From: HGM04593 sp045661225
GTDB lineage: Bacteria > Bacteroidota > Bacteroidia > Bacteroidales > Bacteroidaceae
Assembly (NCBI GenBank): GCA_045661225.1
Contig: JAZRFF010000013.1
Span: forward strand, 1 to 24,624
DNA length: 24,624 nt
Reading direction: 5' to 3'
Position numbers and translations under genes: made by a program. Below the pieces are notes generated by a model. The model searched no databases. It saw nothing but the letters and a program-made list of their open reading frames with translations, and was not told the DNA's origin. Positions 16,539 through 23,352 of the stretch are shown piece after piece. Numbering within the stretch: the first letter of the stretch is position 1; each line of letters opens with the position of its first letter.

Positions 16539-17633
16539 ATGAACAGTATCGAAGAGGTTTTCTTTATTCTATTAAGAAGTGCACTGTGGAACAGTGCGGC
16601 ACGCTTGCCGCGTACACTCACGCAGGAAGAGTGGAACACTATATTCGCAATCTCGCGCGAACAGACAGTTTCGGGCATAATGATTGACGCCGTTGCCACC
16701 CTGCCCGATGAGCAGAAGCCCGACATCAAGTTGCGTATGCAATGGATAATGCAGCAGAAAATGATAGAAAAGCAGAATGCCGAGATGAACAAGGTTCTCA
16801 TTGAGGTTATAAACCTGCTTGAGCAGGAAGGAGTAAGAGCCTTTCTTCTGAAAGGTCAAGGAGTAGCACTTTTATACCCCGCCCCGGCGCACAGAATATG
16901 TGGCGACATAGATCTTTATATCCCCGAAGAACAGTTTGGCAAAGCTATGGAACTGTTCAAGGCATTAGGCTGTGAAATTGAGGATAATTCGGCCGAATCG
17001 CACGCCGAACTTACATACAAAGGATTCAAAATAGAACTGCACCTTAAAAGTGCCCTTTTCTACACAAAGAAACTACAAAAAAGGTATAACAGCATAGCCG
17101 ACACAATACTCGGCAACACACAAGAGTGTGTAACCATTGACGGCAAAAAAATAGAGTTATTGCCAAGCACACTAAATTCCCTGCAGTTGCTCTCGCATAT
17201 GCTACGGCACATACTTACATCAGGCATCGGGCTCAGACAGATTTGCGACTGGGTATTGTTCGCGCACAAGCATCACAAGCACGTTGACAATGAGCAATTT
17301 ATAAAATACATACAAGACACCCAGCTCATTGGAACATACAAAGCCGTCACAGCCATAGCTACCGATTATCTTGGTCTGCCACAAGAGTACGCCCTTTGCA
17401 ACATCACAGCAAAAGACAAACGCCTGGCAAAAAAAGTTTTCAACCTTATAATGACCTATGGCAACTTCGGTCATTATTGCGAAGATAATATAATCGGCAC
17501 CAAAATGGAATATTTGCGCTCTTATGTCTGGAAAGTAAAAAACTGCATACGTTTCCGCCACCTTTCGGGTTCCGAAGCGTGGAATTACCCATTGTGGCAG
17601 CTACACTCGGCAAAAAATGTCATTAAGCGATAA
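16539..17633 (+). CDS. NTP_transf_5-type nucleotidyltransferase-like protein
   Basis: A 364-residue protein. FLLKGQGVALLYP (102-114) followed by RICGDIDLYIPEEQF (119-133) is the KG...R-GDIDLYI signature of the 'uncharacterised nucleotidyltransferase' family (Pfam NTP_transf_5). D123 and D125 are likely metal ligands of a Pol-beta-like fold. Helical N- and C-terminal parts flank it. The family is often found in polysaccharide or peptide-biosynthesis clusters, but its reaction is not established to my knowledge. Only 3 nt separate it from the GT2 gene, so co-translation is likely. It might modify a sugar or lipid carrier used by the adjacent transferases; this is inference from neighbours. Confidence 0.85.
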   Translation: MNSIEEVFFILLRSALWNSAARLPRTLTQEEWNTIFAISREQTVSGIMIDAVATLPDEQKPDIKLRMQWIMQQKMIEKQNAEMNKVLIEVINLLEQEGVRAFLLKGQGVALLYPAPAHRICGDIDLYIPEEQFGKAMELFKALGCEIEDNSAESHAELTYKGFKIELHLKSALFYTKKLQKRYNSIADTILGNTQECVTIDGKKIELLPSTLNSLQLLSHMLRHILTSGIGLRQICDWVLFAHKHHKHVDNEQFIKYIQDTQLIGTYKAVTAIATDYLGLPQEYALCNITAKDKRLAKKVFNLIMTYGNFGHYCEDNIIGTKMEYLRSYVWKVKNCIRFRHLSGSEAWNYPLWQLHSAKNVIKR

Positions 17634-17727
17634 CCGGCCAAGAGTACAGCCACAACAAGCAGAGCCGCATTTAGCAAGCTCTGCGCATAATGCCAATTAA
17701 CACCTGCAACGTCAACGCCAATAAAAA

Positions 17728-18489
17728 ATGAAAACATACTTCGGCATAAATTACGAATTCGATATACCCACAATACACAAGCGTATAGACGAGCAGGTAA
17801 AAAGCAACGTTCCGGCATACATCTGCGCCCCCGATGGGAATGTCCTGAATATGGCGTTCAACAATGCCGAATATCGCAAAGTCATCAACGGAAGCATCTT
17901 CTCTATATGCGACAGCAGCTGGGCACCGATATTCATCAAGTGGATACACCGACGCCGTTATCGCCAATACTGCGGAAGTGATATTTTTATGGATATTATC
18001 CGCAGCAGAAAATACAGAATGTTTTTCATCGGCACCAACCGCCGCATTCTCGACGCCTTACAAAAGAACCTCATCAACGAGAACCCCCACCTTGCAAAAA
18101 TGCAATTCCACGAGCTTCCCTTTTGCGAAGCCAACGAATTCGACTACGAAGCGATTGCCGAGACAATAAACAACGACAACGCCGACATCATCTGGGTAGC
18201 CCTTGGAGCACCCAAACAAGAACTGTTTATGAATCGTCTCAAGCCCCATCTGCACCGTGGAGTCATAATAGCCGTAGGTGCCGTATTCAACTTTCACTGC
18301 AAGCTTGACGACGTTCCCGGACGCAGCCCCCGATGGATGCGCAGTTTGCACATAGAGTTCATTCATCGTCTGCTGCGCGAGCCACGCAAACAATCGAAAC
18401 GTTGCTGGAGCATTCTCGTCACCCTTCCACGCATTTTATACAGCGAGTATAAAAAGAGGAAAAACAGCACATACACGAAAAACAGTTGA
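17728..18489 (+). CDS. WecG/TagA/CpsF family glycosyltransferase (GT26)
   Basis: A 253-residue protein with all the family marks: APDGNVLNMA (34-43), IGTNRRILDALQKNL (101-115), WVALGAPKQELFM (156-168) and GAVFNFHCKLDDVPGRSPRWMRSLHIEFIHRL (184-215), ending in the basic tail that follows the EPR motif. Members transfer ManNAc(A) or a related sugar to undecaprenyl-linked intermediates at the membrane (enterobacterial common antigen, teichoic-acid linkage unit). Here a Bacteroidetes surface glycan is the likely target. A 94-nt gap separates it from the nucleotidyltransferase-like gene; I saw no terminator there, so one transcript is possible. A 323-nt gap follows. Confidence 0.95.
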   Translation: MKTYFGINYEFDIPTIHKRIDEQVKSNVPAYICAPDGNVLNMAFNNAEYRKVINGSIFSICDSSWAPIFIKWIHRRRYRQYCGSDIFMDIIRSRKYRMFFIGTNRRILDALQKNLINENPHLAKMQFHELPFCEANEFDYEAIAETINNDNADIIWVALGAPKQELFMNRLKPHLHRGVIIAVGAVFNFHCKLDDVPGRSPRWMRSLHIEFIHRLLREPRKQSKRCWSILVTLPRILYSEYKKRKNSTYTKNS

Positions 18490-18812
18490 CACACTATCGG
18501 CAACGTAAAATAACACAAAAAGTCTGCCTTCCGGAGAAATTGTCATTTTTTTTAAAAAAACATACCCAAAAAATTGAATTTTCGAGACAATGTTACTATA
18601 TTATATATGTGATTCAGAAATTCAAGTGTATGACTGAGAATGAAAGACAAATTTTGCCGTCGAAACTCTGCACGATGACACCAATATGATGCTTCGCCTT
18701 TATGCAAAGACTTGCAGCAAGAGTGTTTTTAAAAGGCAGTATCCGGCGTTAGTTTTTTGTCTGATTCTTTTGTGACGAAAATAAAAATTAAAAATTTTAA
18801 AATATATCATTT
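18490..18812. other. AT-rich intergenic region (323 nt)
   Basis: No supported gene. A T8-A7 tract at 18546-18560 follows the GT26 gene. The 67-codon plus frame from 18486 starts at TTG inside the GT26 stop region and looks random. The last 60 bases before the nucleotidase are almost pure A/T, with no clear TAnnTTTG box, so the downstream promoter is not identified. Confidence 0.55.
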
Positions 18813-19484
18813 ATGAAAAAGTTATTTTTCGATATGGACGGTGTGTTGGTCGATTTTCAAAGCGGAATTGACAAGTTGAGCGAAGATACCAAGCGCGAGT
18901 ATGAAGGTCGCCTTGACGAGGTTCCCGGCATTTTCTCGCTGATGGACCCTATGCCGGGCGCCATTGAAGCGGTACACGAGTTGAGCAAACACTACGAGGT
19001 GTACATTCTCTCAACCGCTCCCTGGAACAACCCTTCGGCTTGGAGCGACAAAATTGTGTGGCTCACCCATCACTTTGGCGACCTGTTCAAGAAGCGCGTG
19101 ATAATAACCCACTGCAAGCACTTGTGCGATGGCGACTACCTCGTCGACGACAGAGCCAAGAACGGCGCCAGCGAGTTTCCCGGCGAATGGGTACAATTCG
19201 GTTCCGAGCGTTTCCCCGATTGGGAAGAAGTAACCCGCTACCTCATCAGCGAGACATTCTTCCACGACGAAGATGACAACAAGCTGAATCGTCGAAAAGT
19301 AAACTATCAATTGGTGGAAAAGACCATAAACGCCCTCGACAGCTATATAAAGACACTCAACGCGCAGTACGATGCCGATAATTCCGAAGAACTGAGAAAT
19401 GAGATACTCAGCCTCTCAAGGCTGACAAACAAATGGCTTGAGGTATCGGGCGAACAGGAGGAAATGAAGTATTACGACATTTGA
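18813..19484 (+). CDS. 5'(3')-deoxyribonucleotidase-like HAD protein with C-terminal extension
   Basis: A 223-residue HAD-superfamily protein. Residues 1-~150 match the NT5C/deoxyribonucleotidase group: FFDMDGVLVDFQ (D7 nucleophile, D9), PMPGAIEAVHEL, ILSTAPWNNPSAW, the motif-III/IV region KRVIITHCKHLCDGDYLVDDRAKNG, and FGSERFPDWEEV. The group dephosphorylates deoxyribonucleoside monophosphates. A ~65-70-residue extension follows, rich in Asp/Glu/Asn and helical (FFHDEDDNKLNRRKVNYQ; later AQYDADNSEELRNEILSLSR). It is not part of the usual ~170-190-residue family. It stands alone, flanked by gaps of 323 and 168 nt, and is the last gene with composition like the core genome. Confidence 0.85.
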   Translation: MKKLFFDMDGVLVDFQSGIDKLSEDTKREYEGRLDEVPGIFSLMDPMPGAIEAVHELSKHYEVYILSTAPWNNPSAWSDKIVWLTHHFGDLFKKRVIITHCKHLCDGDYLVDDRAKNGASEFPGEWVQFGSERFPDWEEVTRYLISETFFHDEDDNKLNRRKVNYQLVEKTINALDSYIKTLNAQYDADNSEELRNEILSLSRLTNKWLEVSGEQEEMKYYDI

Positions 19485-19577
19485 TTCTCTTGTTGTTTAA
19501 TGACACAGAACAATAATTCCCCGGCAGCATCAGGCAAATAGCAGTTGCTCTATGGACGGGAAGATGGCACAAGCGAA

Positions 19578-19606
19578 CAAATGTAGCCAAAATTCACTAA
19601 AAGCAA
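19578..19606 (-). promoter_or_regulatory. Orphan leftward promoter-like pair
   Basis: On the minus strand, TTG (19606-19604) and TACATTTG (19585-19578) are 18 bases apart, a good Bacteroidetes promoter match. It points left into 19485-19577 and the 3' end of the nucleotidase gene, where no minus-strand gene is supported. It is either chance or a leftover from a gene lost at this boundary. Confidence 0.3.
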
Positions 19607-19652
19607 CCAACCGTAGAGCGAAAATTGTTGATGATATTTAAAATGGAATTTT

Positions 19653-20369
19653 ATGACAGTAGATACATTCAAAGATAAAGTAGTTATTGTAACAGGTGGT
19701 GCCAACGGCATTGGCCGATGCATTGCCGAAGAGTTCCGTTCTCAGGGGGCCATTGTCTATGTGATTGACAAGCAGGCGGGAGAGCACTTTGTTGGGGACA
19801 TCTCAAGAAAAGAGGTGCTGGAGGCATTTGCAGCCGAGGTGCTGAGCAAACACAACAAAGTGGATATTATCGTCAACAATGCCCTGCCGTTGATGAAAGG
19901 GATAGACGAATGTTCCTACGAAGAGTTCCAGTATGCCTTGAGCGTGGGAGTGACCGCACCGTTCTATCTGGTCAAGCTTTTTATGCCACATTTGGCGGAG
20001 TGTGCTTCCATCATCAATATCTCATCGTCTCGCGACCGAATGAGCCAGCCACAGACCGAGAGCTACACAGCAGCCAAAGGAGGCATTGCAGCACTCACCC
20101 ACGCATTGGCAGTGAGCCTGGCGGGACGAGCAAGGGTGAACTCCATTTCCCCCGGCTGGATAGATACAGCATACACCGTTTACGAAGGTCCCGATGCCAC
20201 TCAGCAACCCGCAGGCAGAGTGGGCAATCCTATGGACATTGCCAATATGGTTCTGTTCCTCTGCAGCGACAAGGCAGGCTTCATCACAGGTGAGAATATC
20301 TGCATCGATGGCGGTATGACCAAGCAGATGATTTACCACGGAGATTGTGGTTGGAAGCTGGAAAAATAA
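19653..20369 (+). CDS. SDR-family NAD(P)-dependent oxidoreductase
   Basis: A 238-residue classical short-chain dehydrogenase/reductase. Cofactor motif TGGANGIG is at 14-21 and the NNA motif at 75-77. The catalytic serine is in ISSSRD (S125 or neighbour), with Y138-x3-K142 in SYTAAKGG. SPGWIDTAY (166-174) follows the active site. The C-terminus has ITGENICIDGGM, usual for the glucose/3-ketoacyl/steroid dehydrogenase-like branch. The substrate cannot be read. VIDKQAGEHFVGDIS suggests D37-I38-D39 binding of NAD rather than NADP. GC content and codon choice resemble the zinc alcohol dehydrogenase at 21519 more than the nuclease between them, so the two oxidoreductases may once have been adjacent. 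Confidence 0.92.
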   Translation: MTVDTFKDKVVIVTGGANGIGRCIAEEFRSQGAIVYVIDKQAGEHFVGDISRKEVLEAFAAEVLSKHNKVDIIVNNALPLMKGIDECSYEEFQYALSVGVTAPFYLVKLFMPHLAECASIINISSSRDRMSQPQTESYTAAKGGIAALTHALAVSLAGRARVNSISPGWIDTAYTVYEGPDATQQPAGRVGNPMDIANMVLFLCSDKAGFITGENICIDGGMTKQMIYHGDCGWKLEK

Positions 20370-20378
20370 ATATCCGGA

Positions 20379-20477
20379 CTATCCATCACTTCTTTGGAAG
20401 AGGTATAAGCGCTCTTGGTACGATTGCTTGTACATACGTTTAACCTTCTCCTCCAAAAAAGAATTCTCAATAAATTC
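20379..20477 (-). pseudogene. Possible gene-tail remnant on the minus strand
   Basis: Between stops at 20480-20478 and 20381-20379 the minus strand is open for 32 codons and reads FLEEKVKRMYKQSYQERLYL and onward, ending in RSDG. The composition looks like a real protein C-terminus rather than random AT-rich sequence, but it has no start or upstream body. It could be the decayed end of a lost gene at the junction between the SDR and nuclease genes. I do not recognise the family and confidence is low. Confidence 0.2.
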
Positions 20478-20491
20478 CTAAACTGTTTAGG
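20477..20491. promoter_or_regulatory. Inverted repeat upstream of nuclease gene (possible operator)
   Basis: CCTAAAC-T-GTTTAGG is a perfect 7-bp inverted repeat around one base, 33 nt before the nuclease ATG. With a one-base centre it is better suited to a dimeric DNA-binding protein than to an RNA hairpin. A TATAAT-like hexamer (20510-20515) lies between it and the gene. No regulator gene is visible nearby. Confidence 0.35.
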
Positions 20492-20523
20492 AGCGGATTA
20501 TATTGATGATATAATAGATAAAT

Positions 20524-21495
20524 ATGAGCAGATATAAAAATAGTCAGTATGCACGCCAAGAAGATTTGATAAAAAAATCAGACATTTTCAATGGAGATAA
20601 AGGCAATGGGTATTTTATGGGTAAGGCCAGGCCTTTTGTTCTTAAAGATGGCAGGAATAACCTATATGAGCCTATTCGTAATGGTGTTCTCAGGTATTTC
20701 AAGGATAATAAAATTTCGTGGTGGGGAGGAGGCAAGCCCTCCGGTCATACCCTATCTTCGCAAATAGCTTGTCTAAATCATCTTTTTGCCATAATGAATG
20801 ACCACGATGCAGTGCTTGCTATGCTCAATGGTGTTAGAGATGAGTTTGAAAAAGTTCTTCCTGTCAGTTGTGATGCTAATCCGGAATATATTGGTTTTGA
20901 AGTAGTATCTAAAAATGACCACCTGAACGAGAATACATCTACACGAGGTTCAAACTGCACCTCTGTAGATGCCTTTATATACGCAGAGCACAAAGGCGAC
21001 GGCAAGTTATGGCTTATTCCCATAGAATGGAAGTATACCGAGCATTATGCTAATTCAGATAAATCAAAAGAGGATAGATATGATGAAGAAAAAGGCAGTA
21101 ACGGAAAGGGACAAGAGCGAGTGAGAAGATACTCTGCTCTTACGGATTCATCTTTACAGCTAAAGAGTCTTGACTCGTATTATGGGTCGATATATTATCA
21201 AGAGCCCTTCTACCAACTTATGCGACAAACTCTTTGGGCTGAGAATATAGTAAAGCATAAGCATATAGAGACTTTTAAGGCCGATGACTATATGCATATC
21301 CACGTCATTCCTTCGGACAACAAAGACCTTCTTTCTAAAAAGTATTCTGTGTCTGGTATGGGTATGGAAGAGACTTGGAGAAGTATGCTAAGCGATCAAA
21401 GTAAGTACATTATAGTTGATCCACAAAAATTATTTGAACAGATAAAAGACAAATACCCCGAACTGACATCATATCTTAAAAAAAGATATTGGTAA
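20524..21495 (+). CDS. Orphan PD-(D/E)XK nuclease, putative restriction endonuclease
   Basis: A 323-residue protein with a PD-(D/E)XK-type core. SVDAF holds D149, and the hydrophobic strand LIPIEWKY gives E168-x-K170, with spacing normal for restriction-type nucleases. Upstream, LRYFKDNKISWWG and GHTLSSQIACLNHLF are conserved-looking; I recall them from the family annotated as PGN_0703-type putative restriction endonuclease, a match I cannot search here. ATG 20524 is the first start after an in-frame TAG at 20515. GC is clearly lower (about 38% in a counted line) than in the flanking SDR and ADH genes. No methyltransferase or specificity gene is in the window, so it is an orphan, perhaps acting on modified or unprotected foreign DNA. 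The ADH ATG is 23 nt after its stop. Confidence 0.75.
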   Translation: MSRYKNSQYARQEDLIKKSDIFNGDKGNGYFMGKARPFVLKDGRNNLYEPIRNGVLRYFKDNKISWWGGGKPSGHTLSSQIACLNHLFAIMNDHDAVLAMLNGVRDEFEKVLPVSCDANPEYIGFEVVSKNDHLNENTSTRGSNCTSVDAFIYAEHKGDGKLWLIPIEWKYTEHYANSDKSKEDRYDEEKGSNGKGQERVRRYSALTDSSLQLKSLDSYYGSIYYQEPFYQLMRQTLWAENIVKHKHIETFKADDYMHIHVIPSDNKDLLSKKYSVSGMGMEETWRSMLSDQSKYIIVDPQKLFEQIKDKYPELTSYLKKRYW

Positions 21496-21518
21496 CTGCT
21501 TTACAAAAACAACGATTT

Positions 21519-22550
21519 ATGCAAGCATACACCTACATAGAAAAAGGAAAGTTCGCATTGGTGGAGAAGCCGAAGCCTACACTCATTGAACCCACCGATG
21601 CCATTGTTCGCGTAACGATGAGCAGCATCTGTACCAGCGACCTTCACATAAAGCACGGAAGCGTACCTCGTGCCGTTCCGGGCATTACCGTAGGCCACGA
21701 AATGGTGGGAGTAGTTGAAGATACAGGCTCCGAGGTTACCAATGTAAAGCCGGGCGATAGAGTGACCGTCAATGTGGAAACCTTCTGCGGCGAGTGTTTC
21801 TTCTGCAAGAATGGCTATGTGAACAACTGCACCGACCCGAATGGCGGTTGGGCATTAGGTTGCCGCATCGACGGCGGACAGACAGAATACGTGCGTGTAC
21901 CGCTCGCCAATCAAGGATTAAACCGTATTCCCGATAGTGTAACCGATGAACAAGCCTTGCTCGTGGGCGATGTCCTTGCCACAGGCTTCTGGGCCGCTCG
22001 TATTTCAGAGATTAGCAAAGACGACACAGTGCTGATAATTGGAGCGGGACCTACCGGCATCTGCACCCTGCTTTGTGTGATGTTGCAGCAACCGAAACGC
22101 ATCATCGTATGCGAGAAGTCCGAAGAAAGACGTCAATTCGTGCAAGTACATTACCCCGAAGTGTTGCTCACCACCCCCGAAGAATGCAAGGAATTTATAT
22201 TGAAGAATAGCGACCACAGCGGAGCCGACCGGGTGCTTGAGGTAGCCGGAGCCGATGACACCTTCCGCCTCGCTTGGGAGTGCGCCCGCCCCAATGCCAT
22301 CGTCACCGTAGTGGCTCTTTACGACCAACCGCAGATTCTTCCTCTGCCCGAAATGTATGGCAAGAACCTCACTTTCAAGACCGGTGGTGTAGACGGCTGC
22401 GATTGCGAGGAAGTGCTTCGCTTGATAGGAGTTGGAAAGATTGACACCACCCCACTCATCACGCATCGTTTCCCGTTGAGCGAGATTGAGGAAGCCTACC
22501 GCATCTTCGAGAACAAGTTAGAAGGTGTGATTAAGGTGGCGATTATTTGA
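21519..22550 (+). CDS. Zinc-dependent alcohol dehydrogenase (MDR family)
   Basis: A 343-residue medium-chain dehydrogenase. Catalytic zinc ligands are C38 (ICTSD) with H60-E61 (GHE), and the later acidic ligand is probably D151 (VGDVLATG). The structural-zinc loop has four cysteines, C90, C93, C96 and C104. The Rossmann motif is GAGPTG (175-180). It oxidises an alcohol or polyol with NAD(P); resemblance is to secondary alcohol, butanediol or threonine dehydrogenases, and the substrate is unknown. ATG 21519 is used; an upstream in-frame TTG (21489) would overlap the nuclease gene. GC is about 53% in a counted line, unlike the nuclease upstream. The DUF5714 gene begins 30 nt downstream. Confidence 0.93.
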   Translation: MQAYTYIEKGKFALVEKPKPTLIEPTDAIVRVTMSSICTSDLHIKHGSVPRAVPGITVGHEMVGVVEDTGSEVTNVKPGDRVTVNVETFCGECFFCKNGYVNNCTDPNGGWALGCRIDGGQTEYVRVPLANQGLNRIPDSVTDEQALLVGDVLATGFWAARISEISKDDTVLIIGAGPTGICTLLCVMLQQPKRIIVCEKSEERRQFVQVHYPEVLLTTPEECKEFILKNSDHSGADRVLEVAGADDTFRLAWECARPNAIVTVVALYDQPQILPLPEMYGKNLTFKTGGVDGCDCEEVLRLIGVGKIDTTPLITHRFPLSEIEEAYRIFENKLEGVIKVAII

Positions 22551-22580
22551 TTGCAAAGTTAAATATATAATTTTAGGACA

Positions 22581-23147
22581 ATGAAGGAAGAATGTTTGAT
22601 ATGTAGCGCTCCATTGAAGTATCTAGAAAAGGAAATTCCTATGGAGTGTGCTATTTGCCATAAGAAAGAAGATAGCAAAACCTGCTGCGAACAAGGACAT
22701 TACGTCTGCAACGAGTGCCACACAAAGGGTATAGATGCCATTTACAAACTTTGCCTTGAGGAAACCTCTAAGAATCCGATAGAGATTATGGAGAAGATGA
22801 TGGCAATGCCCTTCTGCCATATGCACGGCCCCGAACATCATATGATGGTAGGAGCTGCCTTGCTAACAGCCTACCACAATGCAGGAGGGGATATCGCACT
22901 TCCCGATGCATTGGTAGAACTAATGAAACGAGGCCGACAGGTTCCGGGTGGAGCTTGTGGTTTTTGGGGGGCTTGTGGCGCGGGATTGAGTTCCGGAATG
23001 TTCGTTTCCATCATCTCGCACTCCACACCTTTGACTAACGAACCTTTTGCTTTGTCGCACAAGATGTCGGCTGCATCGTTGGGTAAGATTGCCGAGGCTG
23101 GTGGTCCACGATGCTGTAAGCGCGATTCCTATCTATCCATTCTATGA
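22581..23147 (+). CDS. DUF5714-type cysteine-rich protein, probably C-terminally truncated
   Basis: A 188-residue protein with 14 cysteines. An N-terminal zinc-ribbon-like part has C5/C8, C23/C26, C35-C36 and C43/C46. The core has FCHMHGPEHHMMVG (78-91) and GACGFWGACGAGLSSG (124-139), and GGPRCCKRDSYLSIL closes it. These motifs mark the DUF5714 family of unknown, possibly redox or metal-binding, function. From memory the family continues past this last motif with a further ~30-40 residues ending in a cysteine motif. Here TGA comes straight after SYLSIL and no continuation is found in the other frames, so the end seems to be lost. It probably shares a transcript with the ADH gene (30-nt gap). 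Confidence 0.8.
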   Translation: MKEECLICSAPLKYLEKEIPMECAICHKKEDSKTCCEQGHYVCNECHTKGIDAIYKLCLEETSKNPIEIMEKMMAMPFCHMHGPEHHMMVGAALLTAYHNAGGDIALPDALVELMKRGRQVPGGACGFWGACGAGLSSGMFVSIISHSTPLTNEPFALSHKMSAASLGKIAEAGGPRCCKRDSYLSIL

Positions 23148-23352
23148 GACATAGTATTTCTTATTTCTCGCTGAAAACAAACGACTTACAGAACTTAAAT
23201 TTGTGACAGGTAACGATTTAGAAACGAGCTAAGTTCCCTTATCTATCTTATTCTGCATTATTGAGAAGAACGCTTTTTCTAAGTGCAAAGGTAGCGAAAT
23301 ATTCTCAAAAGCCATATATAAATCAGCAATCAATTAGCATTAACCTCATTAT
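23148..23352. other. Junction-like intergenic region
   Basis: These 205 nt separate the shortened DUF5714 gene from the convergent low-GC PIN-like gene. They hold TAAATTTG on the plus strand (23196-23203) and TACCTTTG on the minus strand (23293-23286), both matching the -7 consensus but facing no intact gene and lacking clear -33 boxes. No terminator hairpin with a T-run is seen. The content fits a scar of rearrangement. Confidence 0.4.

Noticed and set aside
18486..18689. 67-codon plus frame after the GT26 gene
   Set aside because: It begins with TTG over the GT26 stop, has random-looking composition, and crosses a T8-A7 tract.
19408..19590. 60-codon minus frame downstream of the orphan leftward promoter
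   Set aside because: It overlaps the 3' end of the nucleotidase gene and has no motif. Its ATG (19590) also lies upstream of the promoter's expected start point, so that promoter could not express it.
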